This document shows, one piece after another, positions 55,943 through 64,000 of a DNA stretch of 64,000 nucleotides. The notes under the pieces were generated by a model. The model did no database searches and was not told the DNA's origin. It saw nothing but the letters and a program-made list of their open reading frames with translations. The translations under genes were made by a program, and so were the position numbers. Source of the stretch: Cydia pomonella (lineage: Eukaryota > Arthropoda > Insecta > Lepidoptera > Tortricidae); NCBI RefSeq assembly GCF_033807575.1, contig NC_084706.1, forward strand, positions 22,234,725 through 22,298,724. Direction: 5' to 3'. The stretch's first letter is position 1, and each line of letters opens with the position of its first letter.

Positions 55943-58900
55943 GTTAGTTATCATTTTAAATTTACAGGTTATAGCTATCATGCTTTAATAATGAGGTGAA
56001 TGACCTATTTTGCCATCTTTTTAGGAGGATGATAAGCATCTGATAAGTTTAGTTGGTTGAGATTTTACCAATTTTTTTACAGAAGATCTTTTCACCTTTC
56101 CAATAAGGCCTTCATTTCATAAAGTTTTTAGGTAAACAAATTCAATGATAATGATTCAATACTTTCTCATCAGGTAGAAGAAGAGGACCAGTATCGAAGC
56201 CCATCAATAAACTCAAAAAGCATTTACTTAGCAGAGCATTTTGATGATGAGAATGCATTTAAGAAAAAATGGGTGAAATCTGAGGCCAAGAAACAGGGTG
56301 TTGATGAAAATATTGCTAAATATGATGGTAAATGGGAGGTAAGTTACAAAAATTAATCAATTAAAAGCATATTACTGGGATCTTAATACACTAGTTAAAA
56401 TCTTGGAGAAATAGATCTAAAACACTGGGCATTTACTGAGTGACATGCATGCCATCTGTAAGGACCCACAAAATAGTCATTTTTGGCATCTATTACTTTT
56501 GTGATGGTGGATTGTTTTGTTGTACTAGCCACTTTATGAAATTTGGACACACACATATGTCGCAGGGTCCAAATTCTGCAAATGTGGCAAATGGAGGATA
56601 CATGTGAGGCTATAATTCTTCAATTTTTGCCATTGCAACGGTAGCTATCTGAATCATGTCATCATGTTTAAGGGCTGCAGTGGCAGCCAATAAACACAAA
56701 GATTTTTGACAAATACTCTGGTAATATATTGAAAACATATGTTTGCAATTTCTGCTGTCTCCCTGGATAGTTATGGACAGTATTATTTTTTTTTTTTGGT
56801 AGTTTCTGGGATAGACACCTCATTTGGTCTCAACCCCTGGGGTCTAATACACATATACACGCACTTGGTTTAGAGTTCTATTAAACAAAGCAGCACAGTT
56901 GTAATTTCAGTTCCCGTTTTTCCTTTTAAAACTCTAAACAACTCGGTCCTCCGTTTTCTCTATTTATTTTTAATATCCTCTTCCCTCTCGGATACCGTAG
57001 CTAGCGGACGCGTCCCAATACTCCGCGCACATTTAATTTATGCAAAAATATTTATCTTAAATCTCATTGGTCGCGGAAATGACCTTACTCTATAGCCAGT
57101 GCAGTGTCCCTGTCGTAATCTAACCCCGTGAGTGCAGTCAAAACGAGACAAGTGTATACCCGTGATTCAGACTATCACCTAACGGAGCTATCGGCTACGC
57201 GCTGCTACGAAATTGCTACGAGGTGCTACGCAGCGCACGTTATCAACGACCGTCTAGTACTAATACGAAATAGTACTTGTTATAACTACGAGAATTACTT
57301 ATAATGACAGATATGTCATCACTGATGCGAACACCACCAAATTCCCTCCCTTCAGAAACGCAATCTAACCCAGATCTTACTGTGATGTCGGACTCGGAAA
57401 CCAATGTAACATCAAGAAAGAGAAAAGATCGTGATTATTGTCTTGCTTCCCAAATGGAAACACTACTTACAATGTTCCAAGACTTGAAACAAGAACAAGC
57501 TACGAGCTTCGCTAAGATGGAAGGCAATATCGCGCAAGTTAAGGAGCAAAACGACAGCTTATACTCTATGCTGAACGATATACGTGCACAACAAACTCAA
57601 TTACAAGACCGTATGGAATCTCTTGAAATTAAAGGACAAGCTACTACATCGGTTGTTGACAGCATGGGCCGCCAAGTAGAATCACTTCAGAGAAAACTAT
57701 TGGAAACCAGTGTAGAAATACGTAATATTCCTACTGAGACCTCCGAAGAGGCAATCGCCATCGTAGAGAAAATACACATGGCTTTGAACCTGGATTACAA
57801 TAAATGTTTTATTCGTTCCTTGTTTCGTGCGCGCGGCAAACAAAATGAGCCAAGACCTATAGTGGTTGAATTTTGTACAGTGTCACAAAAAACTGACCTA
57901 CTTAAGGGCATCAAGAAATTTAATGCAGCTAATAAAACTGACAAATTCAACACAGGGCATTTTGACTGCCTACCTAAGAATACAGTGTTTATAAATGAGC
58001 GGCTCACACCCAAATGTAGCCACCTACGGTTTCTCGCGAGATCAGGCGTAAAAAGAGGTGACTTCTACTCTTCGTGGACCTCCGGAGGAAGACTGTTCGT
58101 AAGGAAACAAGAGGGCCAGCCAGCTGTTGAAATTACGGACCCCAAACAGTTGGAAAACACTCAAGCATGACTGTCAATATTTTTAGTTTTATACATGGAT
58201 TATGCTAGTGCATCTTTATATTTTCTAAGTAACATGCATATTCGCTCATACTACATAGTTATAATTATCGTCGTAAGTACTCGTAATAATGGAACTCACA
58301 TCACACTAAACATAACCTATACACAATCACACCAAATAAAACACACCAGAGAGATTCTAACAATAATATCCTATATGGCATTAAAAACCTCATATGTAAT
58401 ACTGTATCTTATTTTTTTTATTGGCGTGGTGGGTAACCTCTTAACGTGCGGCGATAGTATTTTCACTCGTTTTATATTACATTTATTCTCACAGAAGACA
58501 CTCCTTATTGTGTTTTCTGCATATGTCATTAATATTTTTTTCTTATTATGACACTAAATAACGTTATTGAAGATATTGATGAAAATATTACCGTCGGTAA
58601 ATCATTCCTAGTTGAAAACCCCAGCCAATGTAAACATTTATTACAAACAAAAAAAAATCAACGTAGTCTAACCTTAATTACACAAAATATAAGAAGTATA
58701 TCGTGCAACTTTGATAATTTCCAGGTTTTTCTTGCTAGTTTCGAAATTGAATTTGATATAATCATTCTAACTGAATGTTGGCTATCTGGTGGCTTGACAC
58801 TTCCCATATTACCTAATTATACATGTTATCCTACTTTAAAACGAATTAATCAAAATAGCGGTGTTGTAGCATATATCAAATCCGATTTAAAGGTCCGAGT

Positions 58901-61600
58901 GTGTGAACCTGACCTTGAAGATGCCAACTGTTTACTGATTAAAATAGATGAAGAATTTGCGATTCTTGGAATATATCGACCGCCTTGCTATAGGTATATT
59001 GATAGATTTTTAACAACTTTAGATGAAATTTTGCATTCGATTCGTAATTTTAAAAATGTTGTATTAATGGGTGATATCAACATTGATACCAAACATGACT
59101 CGTCTGACCAGAGATGCTCCGACCTGCTGAACATGGTTGCCATGCATGGACTTATGCCCAGTCACTATTTCCCTACCCGGCAAAACAATTGCCTTGATCA
59201 CTCAATTGTCAAAACTAACCTCCCAATTACAACATTAGTTTATCAAACGAGCCTAACAGACCATTACTGCGTTATAACGGCCGTAACAACAAATTCTACT
59301 CTCTCTTCGACACAGAGTACGAGACCCCAAATTAATTATAAAACTGCCATGCAGGATCTCTTGACTACTGACTGGAGTCTACAAATAATTTTCTATCAAT
59401 TGTCACCAGCATTATAGAAAAAAACACGACTATTAAAAGGATTTCAAATAGGAAAAGAAGATACAAGCCATGGATAACGCCTGGTTTACTTCGCTGTATG
59501 AAACACAGAGACAGACTTCATTTAAAATCACGAAAATATCCTGATGATGAAATTCTACAGATCTCTTATAAGAGGTATAGAAATACTTGTAATCAAATAC
59601 TTAATACACTAAAGCGAAATTATGAACGCGACATGATCAATAAACACAAAAATGATTTAAAAAAGACCTGGAATATAATAAAAGAGATATGTCATATTAA
59701 AAAACCCCAAACTGAACCATTTAACCTTATTAAAATTAAATCAAATTCTACAGACTCGATCAACTTCATCAACGAATATTTTACCAATATAGGACAAGAC
59801 CTCGCCGCGAATATTACTACGCGTCGCATTCACTTTCCCTCTAATGTACTAAATGAAAATGAACAACCTTGTATACAGACCCCGGTTAATTCACTAGTAT
59901 TGCTGCCTACTGATGAAACTGAAGTACTAAATACAATTATGTCACTAAAAAATAGCTCTTCTACAGGTTGGGATGGTATACCATCTGCTCTTCTTAAGCT
60001 TTCAGCTTCCTCAGTTGCTAGACCTATTGCCCACATTTGTAACTTAGCCATATCTACTGGCGTATTCCCCAAAGCGCTTAAGAAGTCTGTGGTTGTACCT
60101 ATTTACAAGGCGGGAGATAAAGACAGTGTCACTAATTACCGGCCAATCTCACTACTTCCTGTTGTATCTAAAGTTCTTGAAAAGGTTATAAATAAACGTC
60201 TTAAACATTTTCTGCAAAATTTTAACCTACTGTCCAGTAATCAATATGGCTTTCGAAATAATATCTCAACTACAGATGCAATTAATCACGTTGTCGGACA
60301 TATTGTCAATAAACTCGATTCCAAATCCAAATGCATAGGAGTATTTCTCGATCTAGCCAAGGCCTTTGACACTGTCTCTATCCCAATCCTTCTTGATAAA
60401 CTACAGAAGCTAGGTATAAGAGGAACTCCTCACCAACTTTTCACTGACTATCTTACTGATAGAACTCAAATTGTTAAAATAGGTGAACATAATAGTCATG
60501 AGACGCTAGTAAAATTCGGGGTACCGCAGGGTAGCGTACTTGGCCCTACTTTATTTTTAATATATATAGATGGTCTATGTCGCCTTAAACTCCAAAATGC
60601 TGCTATTGTGACCTTTGCTGATGATACTGTGCTTATGTTTGACGGACCATCATGGCATGATGTTAAATTCACTGCAGAAAAAGGCCTATGTCATGTTATG
60701 AATTGGCTCAATAATAATTCTTTATCGCTCAATCTAAGCAAAACAAAATATGTTACGTTTAGCATAAAGAACTCCATGCAACCTTCTAATTTTTGTATTC
60801 AAGCACACACTTGTCCGGACACTTACACAGCTCCCTGCAACTGCTACACACTTGAATCAACTAATGTCGTAAAATATCTTGGTGTAAATATAGATCAAAA
60901 TTTAAAATGGAACTACCACATTAATTCCTTATGCTCTCGAGTTAGGAAACTAATGTATATATTTAAAAACATTAGACATTTAAGAGATCCTGGTATTGTC
61001 AAGAATGTATATTTTGCACTCTGCCAGTCCATCATATCATACGGCATTGAAGTTTGGGGAGGTGCCAAAAAGTCTCACATGATTGCAATAGAACGAGCTC
61101 AAAGAGCAGTTATTAAGGTAGCTACATTCAAAAACTTCAGATACTCAACAACCGCTTTATATAAAGAATTTAACGTTCTATCAGTAAGACAGTTATTTAT
61201 AAAAGCAACCATCTTAAAACAACACAAGAAAGCGCCATATTCAAGAGTTTCTGAGAGAAGAAGAAACCGAATTTTTATCAATCCACCCAGTAGAACTAGT
61301 TTTGCCCATGACTTTGCTTTTTTCCTTGGTCCATTTCTGTACAACAAGATCTCCACAAGTATTAATTTAACCCAGCTTACAGTGAATCGGTGTAAAGCGG
61401 AAGTTACATCTTTTTTGAAATTATATGATTATGATGAGACCGAAAAACTTTTAAAAACTACTGTCTAAAAATGTTAACCTAACCCAAAAAATTATTGCAT
61501 AATTTTCTTATATACGTTGGCCTTACATATATACAAATCCATCCATACATGCTTCTCGTGGTATTTAGAATCTCACATGATATGATGACAACTACATACA

Positions 61601-61645
<45 letters not shown>

Positions 61646-63102
61646 ACGCACACGCGCGCGCGCATATATAAACACTTATTTGAATTTCCCATACCATTTG
61701 TTGAATTTGCAACCTGTATATGTATATATACTATATTCTCTTTATCTTTATATAAATATATATAACTAGTGCTGCGGAGATACTGACTGTGTATATTGTG
61801 TCGTCTAGACTTAGATAGATTAAGTGTGTTCTGGGAGAGGTGGTGCATCCTGCCGTCATACAGTTCTTACTAGTACGGAGGAATCATTTCCTACTCTTAC
61901 GAATTATATACTGTAAAGTTAAAAATGTACTAAAAGGAAATAAATAAATTGAAATAAATTGAAATATTAATTGAGAAAGATTGCAAATAGGCGGGTCCAC
62001 ACAGAGCGAGCCTATGCGCGAGGCAATTTCCTCACGCAAAAACCGGCTAATGTAGACATGCCTCGCGCGTATGCTCGCTCTGTGTGGACCCGCCTACTTA
62101 AGATACAGAAGAAATTTTTATCATTAGGTATATTAAACTGTATTAATTAAGAATTAAATACATATTTCGACGTGATATGGCGTCGACAATCGTTCTAAAC
62201 TTAAAATTTCAAGGTCTTTATTACTAAGAAATTTCGATCCTTAATGGTTAAAAGAGTAGCTTTCGTAATCGGCACTTTAGTGTCACTCTCTTAAAAAGTA
62301 CAATGTGCAAATGGCCTTGATCGGTTGCTTGTCACCCCACCTTTTTGATTGAGCTGAAACTTCACATGTAGATGTAGTGCAGGGACAACCAGCCGGAAGC
62401 AGGCGGGCTGTTGATCGCTTGTTGCGTTCACTGAGCCCAGTTCCCTGTAGTTGGAGATGCAGGTTACTGTCTCGGGCATTCCCCCACTATTCTCCTCAAA
62501 TCTTCTCATTTTCCTGCAGAACAGAAGTACATCTTAAACTTCGACATCCTTTAGGTCGCTCTCTTTTAGTTTATCACTACCGAATGTATTATATGTATAT
62601 GTAATACATATAATGTTGAATGTATATAAAATATATAAATAAATATCTTTGTACTTTGTACCTCACACTGTTCGTAAACATACATAATGCACAGTCAGTT
62701 AAAAAATAGTCTGTCTGTACATCCCACTACTGCATGGACAATTGGACACAGCCAATACAGCTCTTATTGTATAAAAGAACTTCTTAGCATACTTAATAAA
62801 ATTACACTCGCAAGTAATAAGGTTATGTTTGTTTTAAATTTAAACAAACATTTGATTGATTTAGAGTCAAGTGTAGGCACACTAGGATGCGTTTGCGCAA
62901 GACATTACATACAAGTATCAAAAATGAAAGTTTTACAAAAGTCTTATTTCAGATCCAAGCACCTTCACGCAAGATTCTGCGCGACGACCTGGGTCTGGTT
63001 TTGACGACAGAAGCAAAGCATGCTGCCATCTCTGCTCTGCTTGACAGGCCTTTCGAGTTCAAGGACAAACCACTTGTTGTGCAGTATGAAGTTACTATGC
63101 AG
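55829..63102 (+). CDS. Cnx99A: Calnexin, first three coding exons (3' part outside)
   Basis: Calnexin is a membrane-bound lectin chaperone of the ER that holds monoglucosylated N-glycoproteins. Visible exons 55829-55942, 56174-56338 and 62953-63102 (143 residues; the first two end in phase 0 before GT). They encode a signal peptide (REVCVLSALLVLVTSAANVYA), an acidic start, then SIYLAEHFDDENAFKKKWV and DENIAKYDGKWE. Exon 3 has LGLVLTTEAKHAAISALLDR and KPLVVQYEVTMQ, the start of the globular lectin domain. The P-domain, membrane span and ER-retention tail lie beyond the window. An acceptor-like CTTTTCAG directly precedes the ATG, so a non-coding first exon is likely. Intron 2 (6.6 kb) is mostly a LINE insertion. 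The symbol follows the fly gene. Confidence 0.92.
56174..56338 (+). CDS. Cnx99A: Calnexin exon 2
   Basis: Encodes VEEEDQYRSPSINSKSIYLA and the conserved KYDGKWE at its end. Donor GTAAGT. Confidence 0.92.
57304..58170 (+). CDS. Retrotransposon ORF1: coiled-coil protein with FP-like C-terminal domain
   Basis: 288 residues. The N-terminus is Ser/Thr-rich and the middle is a long coiled coil (MEGNIAQVKEQNDSLYSMLN, about residues 55-135). The C-terminal part has VEIRNIPTETSEEA, RPIVVEFCTVSQKTDLLKGI and FINERLTPKCSHLRFLAR. The last resembles the baculovirus FP25K-like C-terminal domain that is a frequent annotation for lepidopteran LINE ORF1 proteins; that link is from memory. It likely trimerises and binds element RNA. 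No CCHC zinc knuckles are seen. Confidence 0.75.
   Translation: MTDMSSLMRTPPNSLPSETQSNPDLTVMSDSETNVTSRKRKDRDYCLASQMETLLTMFQDLKQEQATSFAKMEGNIAQVKEQNDSLYSMLNDIRAQQTQLQDRMESLEIKGQATTSVVDSMGRQVESLQRKLLETSVEIRNIPTETSEEAIAIVEKIHMALNLDYNKCFIRSLFRARGKQNEPRPIVVEFCTVSQKTDLLKGIKKFNAANKTDKFNTGHFDCLPKNTVFINERLTPKCSHLRFLARSGVKRGDFYSSWTSGGRLFVRKQEGQPAVEITDPKQLENTQA
58171..58551 (+). CDS. Hydrophobic open frame between ORF1 and ORF2
   Basis: The ORF1 frame stays open for 126 codons after its TGA (TGACTG) and ends with a TGA that overlaps the ORF2 start as ATGA at 58548-58551. The first ATG in it is at 58195, giving 118 codons. It encodes three hydrophobic stretches (YYIVIIIVVS, VILYLIFFIGVVGNLL, LIVFSAYVINIFFLL). 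It may be chance in T-rich sequence or a real extension or third ORF. Confidence 0.35.
   Translation: MSIFLVLYMDYASASLYFLSNMHIRSYYIVIIIVVSTRNNGTHITLNITYTQSHQIKHTREILTIISYMALKTSYVILYLIFFIGVVGNLLTCGDSIFTRFILHLFSQKTLLIVFSAYVINIFFLL
58548..61468 (+). pseudogene. Retrotransposon ORF2: endonuclease-reverse transcriptase, frameshifted
   Basis: The first part (58548-59417) is an AP-type endonuclease with LTLITQNIRSI, LTECWLS, LGIYRPPCY, LMGDINID and TDHYCV. Past about 59372 the homologous frame continues in another phase, open to 61468, so the copy has lost one base (or an equivalent shift) near 59372-59385. The second part carries PWITPGLLRCMKHRDRLH, VPIYKAGDKDSVTNYRPISL, FLDLAKAFDTVS, GVPQGSVLGP and the catalytic FADDTVLMF (about 60613-60639). 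A normal LINE C-terminal region (IISYGIEVWGGA) follows. Apart from the shift it appears complete, suggesting a fairly young insertion. Confidence 0.85.
61601..61664. repeat. (CA)n/(CG)n microsatellite
   Basis: A run of CA repeats grading into CACG and CGCG units within the 3' UTR of the retrotransposon or just after it. Confidence 0.95.
61990..62094. mobile_element. TA-flanked hairpin MITE
   Basis: GGCGGGTCCACACAGAGCGA and TCGCTCTGTGTGGACCCGCC are perfect ends of a 105-bp near-palindrome, flanked by TA on both sides (61988-61989, 62095-62096). It sits 25 bp past the LINE tail. Confidence 0.85.
62360..62545 (-). repeat. Dispersed repeat family C, copy 2 (inverted)
   Basis: Reverse-complement relative of 53716-53912; GCCGGAAGCAGGCGGGCTGT and TTTTCCTGCAGAACAGAAG are shared blocks. 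No coding frame is conserved. Confidence 0.75.
62953..63102 (+). CDS. Cnx99A: Calnexin exon 3: start of lectin domain
   Basis: Encodes IQAPSRKILRDDLGLVLTTE and FKDKPLVVQYEVTMQ. Acceptor ATTTCAG, donor CAG|GTATGG; phase 0. Confidence 0.92.
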
Positions 63103-63240
63103 GTATGGAATGGTTCCATTTCATTTTAGGTTAAAGTTTGCTACATAATTTTTTAATCTTTTTATTTTGGTAATAGACACTAGTGATAGAAAATAAGATT
63201 CTTCTTCGATTCGTGGTTGCGACCCTCAGTCATGAGGAAA

Positions 63241-63368
63241 CGGCTATAACCGCGAAAATCGAAGTTCGTCAATTATGGGCATTTTTCTCTGTCACTATAA
63301 TTACGTCTTAGTGAGAGTAAAAGAGAAAGATCCCCGCAGATTGCGAATTTCGGTTTTCGCGGCAGTCG
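63241..63368. mobile_element. MITE-like repeat, family B copy 4
   Basis: ACCGCGAAAATCGAAGTTCG at the left pairs with GCGAATTTCGGTTTTCGCGG at the right. The inner TTTTTCTCTGTCACT and AAAAGAGAAAGAT match the copy at 33037. Confidence 0.7.
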
Positions 63369-63546
63369 CGACCACATGAGATCGTTATTTTTTGCACCAA
63401 GGCTCTCCATTCTGCACAATTTTCATCATTTGGATAACATTCTTTTAACCCTATAAGGCCCAATGTGCATTACCATGTACAGTCATCATCAGATATATCG
63501 GAGCGGCCAAGGTGCTCACAAATATATGAACACGTCTCTACTCTAT

Positions 63547-63580
<34 letters not shown>

Positions 63581-64000
63581 TATTCTTTATTGTGCACCAT
63601 ACATTTAAAAATAGACAGGAAATGAAAAAACGCGTAAAAGTTAGGTAACAACAGGCGGTCTTATCGCTAAGAAGCGATCTCTTCCAGACAACCTTTGGGT
63701 AGCAGGAAACTATGAACTTACAACATTGAACGGGTAGTGCCGATATACATATAATTCAACAAAATGAAGACGCAAACAATATAATACATACCTACATACT
63801 AATAAAATGAATACATATATACATACATACATTATATATTATACAATCATAAATAAAGGCAAGTTAAGGCAGCGAAAGGTATGAGTCTTCAAAAGATTTT
63901 TGAAAACGGGAAGGGATTTAGCACGTCTAATGTCTAATGGCAAAGCATTCCACAACCGAACAGCACGAAAAGAAAAAGAGTTGCTATAAAATTTTGATGT
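63547..64000 (-). mobile_element. LINE 3' end, minus strand, cut by window edge
   Basis: The minus strand encodes SFRAVRLWNALPLDIRRAKS and PVFKNLLKTHTF, the usual C-terminus of CR1/Jockey-type reverse transcriptases, then a 3' UTR (CGATAAGACCGCC region). It ends in a (TTAC)n tail seen as GTAA repeats at 63547-63588. It lies in calnexin intron 3, antisense. Confidence 0.75.

Larger units (their letters stand above)
56790..61965 (+). mobile_element. Near-intact non-LTR retrotransposon in calnexin intron 2
   Basis: About 5.2 kb in gene orientation: 5' UTR, ORF1 (57304-58170), a linked hydrophobic open frame, ORF2 with endonuclease and reverse transcriptase (58548-61468), and a 3' UTR. It ends in a short tandem tail of AAATAAATTG units (61939-61965). 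The RT reads FADDTVL and VPQGSVLGPTLFLIYIDGL, of the CR1/Jockey superfamily type; the exact clade (CR1, Rex1 or Daphne-like) is not decided. The 5' boundary is approximate and no target duplication was resolved. One frameshift in ORF2 disables this copy. Confidence 0.8.

Noticed and set aside
61479..61848. Minus-strand frames rich in Cys-Val or Ala-Cys
   Set aside because: Translation of the CA/CG microsatellite.

Overview
The window reads as a piece of a moth or butterfly (Lepidoptera) genome. It is AT-rich and holds intron-rich animal genes. It carries tRNA-derived SINEs of the common lepidopteran type, many short inverted-repeat elements with TA, 3-bp or 8-bp target duplications, and LINE and DIRS-type retroelements. 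No organism name can be derived from the sequence alone.

Layout. (1) 1-1850: the 3' part of a DIRS-like tyrosine-recombinase retroelement (end of the RT/RNase H frame, then the recombinase), followed by a pair of 80-bp palindrome-rich inverted repeats. (2) 1850-14922: no coding exon recognised; probably upstream or intronic sequence of the next gene, with MITEs, a small hAT-type element and a weak TATA-like site. (3) 14923-30650, plus strand: fifteen coding exons of a teneurin, best matched to insect Ten-m. They run from the cytoplasmic proline-rich motif through the membrane segment, a mucin-like spacer, eight EGF repeats, the beta-propeller/YD-repeat shell and the C-terminal domain. All exon phases agree and give 3055 residues after the first full codon. 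The start codon lies upstream, probably outside the window. (4) 30651-40450: 3' UTR and repeat-rich intergenic DNA, with one orphan exon-like island at 35402-35529. (5) 40469-51787, minus strand: a complete 13-exon polypeptide GalNAc-transferase gene (606 residues, GALNT10/GALNT7-like), convergent with teneurin. Degenerate partial copies of at least five of its exons lie just 3' of their parents. (6) 51788-55828: divergent spacer. (7) 55829 to the right edge, plus strand: the first three coding exons of calnexin. Intron 2 holds an almost intact non-LTR retrotransposon (about 56790-61965) in the same orientation as the gene; intron 3 holds a minus-strand LINE tail.

Functional links. Teneurin is a synaptic and epithelial adhesion protein. 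The GalNAc-transferase starts mucin-type O-glycosylation in the Golgi. Calnexin folds N-glycoproteins in the ER. That these neighbours act on one another is inference only; the Thr/Ser-rich teneurin spacer is at least the kind of substrate such a transferase uses.

The strongest unexplained signals are the exon-by-exon partial duplications in the transferase gene, the 126-codon hydrophobic open frame joining ORF1 to ORF2 of the retrotransposon, the DIRS recombinase with an altered catalytic box plus its palindrome pair, and the orphan exon.
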